From positions 186,001-250,000 of the forward strand of contig NW_025408686.1 of the NCBI RefSeq assembly GCF_020360975.1: a stretch of DNA of 64,000 nt, read 5' to 3'. Made by a program: the position numbers and the translations under genes. Every line of letters begins with the position of its first letter. Position 1 is the first letter of the stretch. The DNA is from Hirsutella rhossiliensis (Eukaryota; Ascomycota; Sordariomycetes; Hypocreales; Ophiocordycipitaceae). Shown here one piece after another: positions 53,552 through 63,846 of the stretch. The notes under the pieces were generated by a model. It saw nothing but the letters and a program-made list of their open reading frames with translations, made no database searches and was not told the DNA's origin.

Positions 53552-56500
53552 TACATCGCATCCGCGGGCTGCTGAGGCCTCACTATCTGGAAGCAAACCC
53601 CACTGACTGAGCCAAGTGGCTATCCATTCCTTATTTACCGGGCCGAGCTCTCTGAGAATTTGGCTGACTAGTGCTGCGTTGCGCTTGACCAGCTGTCGAG
53701 GCTTCTTGCTGGTTTGTAAACTTTTGTAAAATCCAATGAGCTTGATAGCTGGAAGCCGTTCCACTTCGTACCTGGAGGGGGTTCTTTGATCAATCGCCGT
53801 TATCCATTCATTATATGGGATAACCTTTAGCTCCGGCATCATTTCGACGGTCCAGGACACTATGTCTGACCAGTGAACAACATCGGGATGAATAATATGA
53901 TATACTGGTAGTTCCGGAGTGCTTTTGCCGTCAATACCGGACGCAGCACTCACGGGATGCGACCTCGCAATGTCTAGAAGTACTTGGGCTACTTTATTAA
54001 CAGGTAGCCACTCGACACTTTCGCGATTTGGAAAGTCGCCAGGGATAAGGCCGAGTCGTGCTGAGGAAATGAACAACTAGTTGCAAGAGAAAGTTCAGTT
54101 GACTCTGTGTCATGCGAAAGGCGTATCAATACATACCGCGGGAATATATTCGTTTTGGTTCCAGGCACCATTTTGGTTATCAACTGGTCCAGTGATCACG
54201 CCGACTCGGCAAATTACTGCTCGTAAGCCAGATACCAAAACCGCATACCGCAGAACGCATTCAGAAACAAGCTTCGCCTGGCTGTAACCCATCGGGCCAG
54301 CCGCCGTGAGGTCGAGAACGACGTCCTCAGGCACACGCTCGGATGCTTGCCAGCCGCCAACGGCGGAGACACTGGAGACAAAAGCAACACGGCCGATTTT
54401 GCAGAGCCCAGGCAGAAATCAGAAAGGTTTCGAACGCCCTGGATATGGGGTGCGAAGGACGAGAGAGGCCACTGAAAATTGACTGGCCATTGGTTGTGGA
54501 TGACGTGTGTCACTGTCTCTGTGAGTTGCTGGTACACATTGGGCCTCAGACCTAGGAAAGGTGCTGAAAGATCAGCATGTAGAAACGTAACGCGTTTCGA
54601 GTTCCAATCAGCGTTGTGGCCCTTGGCAGAAGCGAGAGCCGCTTGACGAGCTGCTGCGTCAGCTGTCCGGTTTAGACAGACAATGCCTTGGACGTTAGGG
54701 TCGCGGTCAAGGCAATTTAGTAAATATGAGCCCAGAGATCCAGTGCTTCCAGTTAAGAGCACGGTCATTCTAGGGCTGGCTCTGGTTTGAGGAAGATCAG
54801 AAATGCATGAGCTTAAGAGCGCCTTCATTACTTGAACTTCCTCTGCCGCTTCAAGTTTCGTGCTGTTGCACGCCTTTTGATTTCCATTAATGACGTCTGC
54901 CGCCGAAGATAGTTCCACGACATATTTGGCAAGCTGAGAAAGGGTCGGGTGCATATAGATATCGGTTGGGGTGATGCCGCCTGCTATATTGAAGTTGATT
55001 TCTCGCGTTATCATCGTAGCTTCAAGTGAATCGACGCCAGCTCTGAAAAAGTCGTCGTCTGGATCAAGCTGTCGCGGCGTTGCTTCCCTACCATGGTGAC
55101 AATGCTCAGCCAGCAATTGTCTCAGCCAGGCCATCACACTATCATAGTCTCGCCAAGGTTGACTAGTCAGGAGTTGAGGTCGTTCTGGCGCTATATTCCG
55201 CCTTTCAATGTGCTTATAGAATGCTTCAATCTCTGTGCTGTAGAGTTCATTCGTAATGCGCCTCTGGATCTTGCTCTGGCCAAGAAAATGCAAGGGCTTA
55301 GACGGGTCTGCAAACAGGATGTGGTGGCGGTCCAGCTGGCCATGACGAGGAGCATGTTTGTTGGCCTCCGCTACTACAGGTAGCAACCTTTGAATCAGTT
55401 CATGGCGCGATTGCTGATCTTCCGGGTGTTCGACGCCGGGTACCAGGTCGATTAATGCGAGGGGTTGGAATCGCCCCTGCCCCACTATAATAGCACCGCG
55501 GACGAGTGAACTCCTCGCGAGGGCCGTCTCCATTAGCACAGGAGTAAGCTTTTCTCCATTGCTCAATACAATAACGTCATCCTTTCGCCCGCGATAGCGC
55601 CACAAGAATGGCTTGTTCGGATCGGGGTGCTGATCGTAGAGATCGTTCATCGACCATTCGGATATCTGGGGAAAGGCGTAAAAGGTGCCCTGAAAATTCT
55701 TAATTTTGGCGTCTCGAACAATGATGAGTTCAAATAAGCCAGGATAATCCTGGCACTCCCGCATTTGAATCCCTGAATGAGTGGGATGCCAATAAAAGTA
55801 CTCCCAGTCGACGGCGGATGGAGCCAGTCGAGGAAGATTGGCTGTCTCTGTAGCACCCAGATTCCCAATTACTCGCGTATATTGAGAAATAGTGTCACCG
55901 GCACTTTTGGATAGCGGCGCTGTTCGTTCCGTCAGCTCTAAGAACGGCGAATTGCGGGTTTGAGGGGGATTACATGCCACCACTAACAACGACATAGGAA
56001 AAGCCCTTCATGTGTTCTAACCAATCTGGTTGTGTACTGATATCCTCGTAAAGGGAGGGCGCTCCCATTGAAGCATTGACATCAGCAAATCGGTGCATTG
56101 CGTCCACGTATGCAGCGTTGGGCACAACATGCGGCGCTCCGAAAACGAGGGTCACTCCGAGACACAAAGCCCAGGTGATGGTGGCGTTTATACCGCTCGT
56201 GTGGAAAAGCGGCATTGAAGTATACGCTCGTTTTGCCTCTTGGTAGATTTCTGTAGTCGGCCTGAAACTGCCGATAGGCGGCACTGTCCGCCACGCTTCG
56301 TAGGTGCTGAGCATGCCGATCTTCCACGCAACGGCTTTGGGCAGACCTGTTGATCCTGTGGTATGCAACACCAGGCAAGGGTCATGTTGCGCCTCATCAA
56401 ACGATTTGAGATAGGGGTGCACAGGAACCATCCTGGAATCATCTAGGAGCTGCTCCAGGTCCGGTGCCTCTATTGTTCGCATTGGTCGACTCTGGATTAT

Positions 56501-57051
56501 CCGGGAGATGTCGGTGTTTTTCGCCTGTAGAAACTTTTCGCAGTCACCTTGAGCGAGAATGTTCAAATGACCATCTAGATTGTTTCGTGGTGATGTGAAT
56601 AACATCTATCGCAATGTTATCAAAATCCTGGTCACATATATTCACCGGGAGCAGGACACGGCAAGTACCTTGTAACCCACCCTAATGGCAGCAAACATGA
56701 ATATGAGATATCGAATATCATCTGCCGCCTACTTAGCCCAAGCTTTGTGCATAAAATTTACAGAAAAATCATCTTACTAGGGCCAATGTAAGCTATTGAC
56801 TCAACAAAGGTTGGTTCTCCAAAAGATTCTACGAGATACCAACTCGCCATGTTGATTGCGTTTGCAAAGCAGCGGCTATTGACCTCAAGGAAGCCGTCTC
56901 GAGGGTCCGAAGTCCGGGGAAATGCGAAAAGAACATGGTTGGGAACTACACAGGCGAGTTCTTGTGGTCGGAGGTGGATCAAGCGGCATGGTGAAGCCCT
57001 TTCGAGGCTGAAGACAGGGTGAATTTCTTTCTTTACAGCACTGTTTGACAT
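53537..57051 (-). pseudogene. NRPS-like enzyme: adenylation, carrier, reductase
   Basis: ATG 57051 (MSNSAVKKEIHPVFSLERAS). Introns with good borders: 56777-56722, 56668-56606, 55973-55920 (GTAATC..CTGAC..CAG), 54132-54061. Adenylation: LHTTGSTGLPKAVAW, VIGNLGATET, GRKDDVIVLSNGEKLTP. Carrier: DDFFRAGVDSLEATMI with the pantetheine serine. Reductase: VLLTGSTGSLGSYLL and a YSQAK catalytic pair. Such A-T-R enzymes activate an acid, hold it as thioester and release an aldehyde or alcohol. Two single-base frame errors remain, at the third intron (about 55975) and near 54403 (GGCCGT for expected GGCCCGT). The C-terminus ends inside the pogo terminal repeat, which supplies the stop. Product unknown. 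Confidence 0.8.
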
Positions 57052-57062
57052 GATGAACCTGT

Positions 57063-57326
57063 TCTCGCGAAGAGAGCAGGGCAAAGGGCATAATTTTTTT
57101 TGGAGGTGCATGTGTGTTCATTCTTCCCTTCTGTCATAGGCCCTTATTTATCCCCTTGCCCTGCTTCTTCCTCCGTGTTCCATCTTCTTCCTTGCGGACT
57201 TACTAATCATTAGGCACCCATCTCTCCGCGTCAGCGTGCCACCTCCCTGTTTCATCATGTCTCGCCCCTACACCTTCAGCTAGCTATCAGGCTTCAGGAT
57301 CAAGTCTTAGACCCTTCTTCTCGACA
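57063..57326 (-). repeat. Solo Copia2-family LTR directly upstream of the NRPS-like start codon
   Basis: 264 bp, TCTCGCGAAGAGAG to CCTTCTTCTCGACA, flanked by CCTGT on both sides (57058-57062, 57327-57331). Its transcription direction is minus, toward the gene, whose ATG is 12 bp away. The LTR could supply the promoter or the 5' untranslated region. Confidence 0.92.
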
Positions 57327-57331
57327 CCTGT

Positions 57332-57829
57332 AGATAAAAATCGTCTTGAAAAAACCCTATGAAACCGAAGGCCTCATTTGTCGGAACGGCAGAGCGCAAC
57401 TAGAGGTTATTGCTTGCTGAACGTCCGGGTGGTACATATTTTGGCCAGAACAATGAGTCATGACGAATTTGAACCCTTTTGTTTCATGTCGCGTGAAACT
57501 TCGTAAGGGAATGCCTGTTTAGAACCAACTGTCTCCGTCCTTACCTGATGCGCCACCAGGTCGTAAAGAGGAGTTATTTTAGAATATTGCTGTTAGATTG
57601 GCGCCAGCTGAAACTGTCACAGCCAGAGCTAGTAGTTCGAAATATCATGTCATAGAGATACATCCTTCGGACTGTATTACACCCTCCCACCGCCGGTGAG
57701 GGTGTCAGCATATTTTAATGGCAATTGATGGGCCTACCCGTTGGCTAGCTTGGGCGCCCCGCGCCCAAGCTAGCCAACGGGTAAATAGGGTCCTCGATTT
57801 CTTGCTTTATCTTCTCAACACCCGTGGCA
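57332..57829. other. Former upstream region of the NRPS-like gene, contains two hairpins
   Basis: No coding region is seen. It was probably the original promoter of the NRPS-like gene before the LTR arrived. It contains the inverted repeat ACACCCTC..GAGGGTGT (about 57679-57706) and the perfect hairpin at 57735-57783. Confidence 0.5.
57735..57783. repeat. Perfect 22-bp hairpin bounded by TA on both sides
   Basis: Two 22-bp arms (57735-57756 and 57762-57783) pair perfectly around a 5-nt loop CCCCG. The outer bases are TA and TA. It could be a minimal TIR-TIR fusion of a Tc1/mariner-type element, or a transcription-stopping hairpin. Confidence 0.9.
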
Positions 57830-57834
57830 TCTCT

Positions 57835-58333
57835 TCTCGCGAAGGAGAGAGCAAAAGTGGGCATAAAAGTGGATAAAGGGACTTTTCGAAGGTCGAGTAT
57901 CATACGATCAGATGGTATGTGAAATGCATGTGTTCATTGCTCTGTCCAGTTGCCCTGTATCCGTCTAGCCCTCCCCTTTTATATCCCTCTGTGCCTTCCC
58001 TGTGTTCATATCCCGTGTTCAGGTATAATGTACATTCTATCAGGAAGAGGGCACTTCTTGCCTCTCACTGAAGGCCGCGTAAGCCATCTACGTCAGCACA
58101 TTCAGCTCGATCTCCCCGATCAATAATTAGCTTTCCAAGCTATTAGGTCGATAGTTCAATCTCTTGAGGTCCCCGAGCCAGTAAAGATATACCGGGCTCC
58201 TTGGAGGATCCCGATCGAATAGGAGATCCTCCGGACCCCTCAGTGGACCACAAACCTCCTCCTTACCTGGTTTCGAGCTGTTTTACCTAGAGAGACCTAG
58301 AGGCCTCACTTCGTTCGGACCTTCTTCTCGACA
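57835..58333 (-). repeat. Solo Copia1-family LTR with target duplication
   Basis: 499 bp with Copia1 LTR ends and internal landmarks, closest to the copy at 1134-1637. Flanked by TCTCT on both sides (57830-57834, 58334-58338). Confidence 0.92.
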
Positions 58334-58354
58334 TCTCTGGCCCTGCGCTTCTGA

Positions 58355-58720
58355 TCAAACTCTTACGTTAATACAGTCCCCATGGCCCGCTATGTCCTCC
58401 AGATTTGCCACGCTCTCGTCCAGGAAGATTTGTGACTTCCGCAGTTCCCATTGAGATTCATCGGCGCCGCAATTTCTGTGTGGCTGAGGAAGGCTACTAA
58501 AGTAACTCTCCGGGCATGTTGCAAACAGATTATACAAGGCACTGTCGTCGCCTTTGCCGTATTGAAGCTCGGGGTCGAATGTGGCACTGGACGCGCGTAT
58601 TGGGGCATCACCCCAAGGCAGGTCAGTCAGCGTTACAATGTTGCTCATACTGTCGCCGGATCCAAGTCGATGAAAATGGCAGGGCTTACGGTTCGTTCGT
58701 CGGGATTCAGGCATGTTCAA
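58355..58720 (-). CDS. Hypothetical ORF, 121 codons, possibly a gene remnant
   Basis: An open minus-strand frame (HFHRLGSGDSMSNIVTLTDL, PWGDAPIRASSATFDPELQY, then SQIFLDESVANLEDIAG) ends 20 bp from the solo LTR. Composition looks protein-like but no family is recognised and no intron borders were identified. It may be a host gene whose 3' part the LTR replaced. Confidence 0.3.
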   Translation of the reverse strand: MNMPESRRTNRKPCHFHRLGSGDSMSNIVTLTDLPWGDAPIRASSATFDPELQYGKGDDSALYNLFATCPESYFSSLPQPHRNCGADESQWELRKSQIFLDESVANLEDIAGHGDCINVRV

Positions 58721-59020
58721 ACGTCGAAAAGGAACGAGGAAAGACTTTGTATCTCATGATCCCGAAAAGTACAACCGTTGGAGCTATTCCAGCCCCCTAC
58801 TGGAAGGGGCGAGATGCAAGCCAGACGAGGATGGGTAGCCACATTCGGGAGCACTAGCCACACGGCGTCCATAAGACGGCGTCCGTAGTAAAGTGGTTCG
58901 GCGCGCATATCAATTGCCATTTTAATAGCTGACGCTACCACAGCTACCCGTGCCACGCCCCACTTTTATTTGGAACTCGCAAGCTCGCACCACCTCGATT
59001 GCGATGGATTACCAGGAACA
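58721..59020. other. No gene recognised; 5' flank of LINE copy
   Basis: It may include the 5' untranslated region of the LINE that starts at 59021. No boundary can be placed. Confidence 0.4.
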
Positions 59021-60226
59021 ATGCCGCGGAAAAGCAAGAACAGCACCAAGCGCAACTCGAACCAATTCGAGTTGCTCGATGACGAGGATGACGGTACGAA
59101 CGACAATGTGGCCTGTAGCATCATTGTGGCCAATTCGACAAGCGCGGCCGACGCGACAAGGACCAGCGCTCGCGGTCGCCCTCTGAAACCGACACTGCAA
59201 TTCGACCCAGAACCGCGCCCATCACGAAAGAAATCCGCCGTCCCGAAAGCGAAATCGACGAATGCCGACCCCGGTGCCAACGAGGATTCATTGGCACGAA
59301 TCGAAGCTCTCTTGAAACGCGTCGAGGAGCGGGCCGAAAGGGCAGGGAAACGCGTCGAGTCCTTGGAAGAGTTCATTCGAAACGAGCTCTTCCCACGCGT
59401 CGCTAGCCCTCCGGAGTCCACTCCAAATGCGCCTCATCAGCAACAGCAACAGCACCTGCCACCTTCGCCACCACCCTCTCCAGTCCCAGGACCACTGCCA
59501 GGCATTGGGTTGGACGTGAGTCGGGTCCTAGATAGTGACATAAAGGAAGGCAATGCCGGCACTATTCGTCGGCGCGCGAACGCTGCCCTTGAGAATTTGG
59601 GTGTGACCTGTCTTGGCGTCAATTCTAAAGGAAACGGGCGTTTTCGGCTTCTCTTTCGAGAGACGGACGTCGATAAAGTACGGCAGAACGACACCTGGAT
59701 AAGGACACATTTCGACAAGGGAACGCTATATGGGGAGCAGTGGTACCCTCTACGGGTTGATAGAGCCCATCGTGGGGTTGCGACGGATGATATCGGATGC
59801 GCCGTGTTTGGGCGGATGAACGGGGTGAAAGTGCACAAGATGCGATGGCTCGGGACAGCGTCTGTCGACAAGGAGTACCGCTCTCTGGTGGTACACCTGG
59901 ATAAGAAAGAGGAGGTGGACAGGTTGCTTGCAAAACGAACGGTTGAGATGGCGAATGGCGAGTGTGCATACACGCGACCATTCGTTCAGGGACTTCAACC
60001 AGCGAGATGCTACCGTTGCCACCTCTACGGACACTTGCATTATCGCTGCAAGGCCCCAGCTCCGATCTGTGGACAGTGCGGCCAACCGGGCCATTCTGCG
60101 TCGACTTGCACCTCGAACGTTTTTAAGTGTGCAGCGTGCGGTGGAAAAGGAGCACACAAGGCTACAGATCCTGGGTGCCCGGTATATCGCCGGGAACTCG
60201 CCAAGTTACGACCGTCGCCCTACTAA
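59021..60226 (+). CDS. LINE ORF1: zinc-knuckle nucleic-acid-binding protein, intact
   Basis: ATG 59021 (MPRKSKNSTKRNSNQFELLD) gives 401 residues without interruption. Layout: acidic and basic N-terminal linker, a coiled-coil stretch (LARIEALLKRVEERAERAGK), a Q/P-rich spacer, a central domain (VRQNDTWIRTHFDKGTLYGE), and three zinc knuckles: CYRCHLYGHLHYRC, CGQCGQPGHSASTC, and CAACGGKGAHKATDPGC. This is the ORF1/Gag-like protein of a non-LTR retrotransposon, different from the Tad-like LINE above. The ORF2 that should follow is almost wholly deleted. Confidence 0.82.
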   Translation: MPRKSKNSTKRNSNQFELLDDEDDGTNDNVACSIIVANSTSAADATRTSARGRPLKPTLQFDPEPRPSRKKSAVPKAKSTNADPGANEDSLARIEALLKRVEERAERAGKRVESLEEFIRNELFPRVASPPESTPNAPHQQQQQHLPPSPPPSPVPGPLPGIGLDVSRVLDSDIKEGNAGTIRRRANAALENLGVTCLGVNSKGNGRFRLLFRETDVDKVRQNDTWIRTHFDKGTLYGEQWYPLRVDRAHRGVATDDIGCAVFGRMNGVKVHKMRWLGTASVDKEYRSLVVHLDKKEEVDRLLAKRTVEMANGECAYTRPFVQGLQPARCYRCHLYGHLHYRCKAPAPICGQCGQPGHSASTCTSNVFKCAACGGKGAHKATDPGCPVYRRELAKLRPSPY

Positions 60227-60618
60227 CATACATCCTCTGTCTTAACCTTTTCTTTTCAGCACAAACCCTCTACCTATACCTGTGGTTGCCCCACAGCTGG
60301 TAGGTTAGCTACACCGGACGGCTAAAGGCAGGTGGACTCTTCGTCAAATGCGGCGGAGGAGAGTGGTCTGTACTCATCAGACAGGCTCCAGAATTGGAAA
60401 GGACAGGTCAAATGAGCAAGAGACGGATTGAAGGATGTAAGAGAAATTTAGGCATTCGATCGGGACGAATTCCTTGGGCTCGGAACCGAGAATGGACAAC
60501 TCTAGATTAGGCTTAGCGAGTCTGACGCAGTGCCTCTGACTATCGTCAATGGCGAAATAAACATCATCATCGATTGCGATGACATAAGTGCTTACCGGCT
60601 GGTCTGCGTCGTGGAGGC
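60227..60618. other. Sequence at the ORF2 deletion, unassigned
   Basis: In place of endonuclease and reverse transcriptase there are about 390 bp without matches to LINE motifs. A minus-strand frame (60634-60377) is open but unrecognised. Confidence 0.4.
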
Positions 60619-61338
60619 ATGACAATCGTGACAAGCAACCTGTCCGTCCTGCAAGTCATTGCGCGGCCGCGACAGCAGTCGGGACAACGTACGATCCGCG
60701 AGATATACGAATGCGTCGAGACTTTGCGGAGAAGAGGATGCAGCGTTGCCCTTCGATGGGTACCCGCCCACGAAGACTTCACGATGAGCCCGCTGGCTAA
60801 AGCAGCCGCGAAGAGAGCAACCAGGGACGAATGCGCTGCCGAACCAGCGGCATTCAAAGCAAGGTCAACGACGCTACGACTGCTGCTCAACGGACAGAGA
60901 CAGATCAACCAAATTCCAGAACGAGTCGGGAAGTGGTCGAGAAAGATTGACAAGGCGCTACCCAGTCGGCACACTCGAAAGTTATATGACGAACTGACAA
61001 AGAAAGAAGCACGCGTGCTGGGGCAACTTCGCACCGGCAAATCTCGACTGAACAATTACCTTTACAAGATAGGAGCTGTGGATTCGGATGAGTGCATGTG
61101 CGGACAGACAGCAGAGACAGTGGAACATTTCCTTTTCCGATGCAATAGGTGGACATCACAGCGAGAGATCATGCTTCGGTACACACGCGACAAGATTGGG
61201 GACCTATCGTTCTTCCTGGGAGGCAAAGCAGCATCAGACAATGACAAGTGGCAGCCGGATATGAAGGCTGTACGAGCGACAGTACAGTTCGCGTTGGCAA
61301 CCAAACGCCTCAACATGGACCAGCAGATGACGAACTAA
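60619..61338 (+). pseudogene. LINE-B ORF2 C-terminal part (copy 1)
   Basis: An open frame begins just upstream of the RNase H end (VALRWVPAHEDFTMSPLAKA) and continues to the conserved tail: STTLRLLLNGQRQINQIPER, LGQLRTGKSRLNNYLYKIGA, and a CMCGQTAETVEHFLFRC zinc motif, ending MDQQMTN. It has no start of its own and is the remnant of a deleted ORF2. The matching block in copy 2 is at 61893-62470. Confidence 0.78.
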
Positions 61339-61892
61339 CCACAGACCGAAGACACACAAGCATTAAACAGCCTTCCACGTGACAGACCGCGCTTCAGCCG
61401 CTGAAGGTAGGACGCTGAACACTTGGAGAAACTGACCTTCAAGCAGGCCTGTCATGTCACAGCGATCGAGGCTGGAAACAGATGAAAAGAAGTGTGGTGT
61501 TGGAATACTAACCTGCTGAGTAACCCGTGCAATCGGGATACCATCACGGTTCATGCACGACTCCCACGTGACACCCTACCCCGCGATCAGGGCACGCAGC
61601 CCCGGCTGCATGCCCCCATTACCGGGTGCACATTCCGTTTCTTGTGAATAGCTTCCTCTTCCCTAGTTAGTTACAATTGAAGTCATCACCGGTTACCCTA
61701 CCTGTCGTGACTGTGACTCAGCCTACAGCTTGTGCGCATGCGTATCTGTAGGCACATAGGTGCCTACCATCATGTGGGGCTTTAGGTGAGATGGGACCAT
61801 GTACAGAAGGGTTAATAGCTTAGCGTAGTGGCTCTATAGGGGGAACCCTCCGGGCGTAATACAACTTAAAAAAAAAAAAAAAGGTGGTGCTC

Positions 61893-62470
61893 TTCGTTGG
61901 GTGCCTGCAAAGAATGAGGAGTTCACTCTAGGGCCACTGGCCAAAATGCAAGCGAAAAGAGCGACGCGAGACGAGTGCATCGCCGAACCAGCAACGTTTC
62001 AAGCAAGATCAACGACGTTACGACTGCTGCTCAACGAACACGCTCGCGTTCGTCAGATCCCGGAAGGGGTTGGAAAGCACTCAAAGCGCATCGATAAGGC
62101 ATTGCCGGGCAAGCACACCCGCAAGTTGTACGACGAGCTAACAAGAAAGGAATCCGAAGTGTTGATACAACTTCGAACTGGCAAATCGCGGCTGAATAGC
62201 TACCTCTGCAAAATCGGGGCGGTGGAATCGGATGAGTGCACTTGTGGGCAGTCTGCAGAAACAGTGGAGCATTTCCTCTTTCGATGCAGAAGATGGACGG
62301 TACAACGAGAGACCATGCTGCGATATGCGCGCGGAAAGGTGGGAGACTTGTCTTTCTTCCTAGGAGGCAAGGCAGAGTCAGACGACGACAAGTGGCAACC
62401 TGATATTGGGGCTGTGCGTGCGACGATACAGTTCGCATTGGCGACAAAACGCTTCAGTATGGACCGTTAA
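61893..62470 (+). pseudogene. LINE-B ORF2 C-terminal part (copy 2)
   Basis: The frame reads RWVPAKNEEFTLGPLAKMQA, then a tail closely similar to copy 1, including CTCGQSAETVEHFLFRC and SFFLGGKAESDDDKWQPDIG. It is truncated at the 5' end by the insertion process, with a stop at 62468-62470. Confidence 0.78.
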
Positions 62471-62746
62471 CGGGCCATGTACTGATCAAGAACAACCATA
62501 CTAACACAACAGCCTTCAACTTGGCAGACCGCGCTTCAGTCGCTGAAGGTAGGACGCTGAACACTTGGAGAAACTGACCTTCAAGCAGGCCTGTCATGTC
62601 ACAGCGAACGAGGCTGGAAACAGATGGAAAGAAGCGTTGGGCTTTAGGTGAGAAGAAACCATGTATAGTAGGTACGTAGCTTAGCGTAGTGGCTCTATAG
62701 GGGGAACCCTCCGGGCGTAATACAACTAAAAAAATAAAAAATAAAA
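61893..62746 (+). mobile_element. LINE-B copy 2, 5'-truncated insertion at the tail of copy 1
   Basis: It starts within the RNase H end (61893) and ends in an A-rich tail (62728-62746). GTGGTGCTC lies directly on both sides (61884-61892 and 62747-62755), a perfect 9-bp target duplication, so copy 2 inserted just behind the poly(A) of copy 1. Both copies share GGGGGAACCCTCCGGGCGTA before the tail. Confidence 0.87.
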
Positions 62747-62855
62747 GTGGTGCTCACCACCGATATAACCACACCACCGCAATAACCAGAATTTCGACCC
62801 CAGGCCTTCAACATCCCTGCATCTCAACCAATTCACGATTTTGTGACTAGCCAAA

Positions 62856-63846
62856 ATGGAAGCACGTATTCAAGACGCTCTTAAACATATTGACAATTTT
62901 CCTGGTGCCAAAGTGGCTACGGTGGCGCGAGAATTCGGTGTACCACGCGGTCGATTGCGATACCGTCTTCAAGGCCGTCCTCCTAAAACTGCCCAATCAG
63001 CCAAGAACACGAGGCTTTCGCGACCAGAAGAGAATGCATTGTGTCGCTATATCGATCGTCTGGACAATGTGAACCTTGCGGTACGCATCGAGTTCGTTAC
63101 TGACGCGGCAAACTGCATCTTGCGTGAGCGGTCTGGCCAGAGCGACGCTCCTACCGTGGGGCCAAACTGGACTTCTCGCTTCTTGAAGCGTCACGGCTAC
63201 TTCAAAAAGCGCCAAAAGAAGCTTCACGCAGAGCGTCAAGTCTCTGAGGATCTTACACGAGTTAACCAGTATTTCCAGTGTCTTCAGCAGGTTATCCAAG
63301 ACAATGGTATACCTCCCGAGGACATCTGGAATATGGACGAGACTGGTTTTCGCATCGGGGTTGGCAAAGACCAGCTGATTGTGACAAAACGGAGGAGAGC
63401 TCATTATTTTGGCATTCCTGAGAATAGGGAATCTGCCACTGCGATCGAAGCTATCTCAGCGAATGGGGAGGTTGTTCCGGCATTTTTGATACTCGCTGGC
63501 CAGATGCACATGGCTTCATGGTATCAAATACCTGAGCTGGCTCCTGACACAGTTATTCGACCCACGCCTACTGGTTACTCAAACGACGTGATTAGTTTGG
63601 AGTGGCTCCAGCATTTTGACAAGCACTCGGAAAAAAAGCTCAAGAAGCTCGAAGCGTCTTCTGATTCTCGATGGTCATGGCTCTCACCATACCAGGCAGT
63701 TCATTGAATACTGCGACAACCACAATATTATTCCCCTTCGGGATGCCACCGAATCTCACGCATGTACTTCAGCCTTTGGACGTTGTGGTTTTCCAGCCAC
63801 TAAAGCATTATCACGCCAAGGCCTTAGATCTCATGGTTCGAGATGG
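62856..63846 (+). pseudogene. pogo/Fot-type transposase (second family), frameshifted and interrupted
   Basis: ATG 62856 (MEARIQDALKHIDNFPGAKV) opens a Psq helix-turn-helix (VATVAREFGVPRGRLRYRLQ), then a CENP-B-like region (NWTSRFLKRHGYFKKRQKKL), and the DDE core: IWNMDETGFRIGVGK (first D), ILDGHGSHHTRQFIEYCD (second D, after a frameshift near 63645), HVLQPLDVVVFQPLKHYHAK in a further frame. At 63846 coding is broken by an LTR. About 330 codons are readable. Confidence 0.85.

Larger units (their letters stand above)
59021..61882 (+). mobile_element. LINE-B copy 1, ORF2 core deleted, ends in poly(A)
   Basis: It holds ORF1, then about 390 bp of unrelated or rearranged sequence, then the ORF2 C-terminus, a long 3' untranslated region and a 16-bp A tract (61867-61882) after GGGCGTAATACAACTT. 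The same 3' end occurs in copy 2. The 5' boundary is not determined. Endonuclease and reverse transcriptase are absent. Confidence 0.72.
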
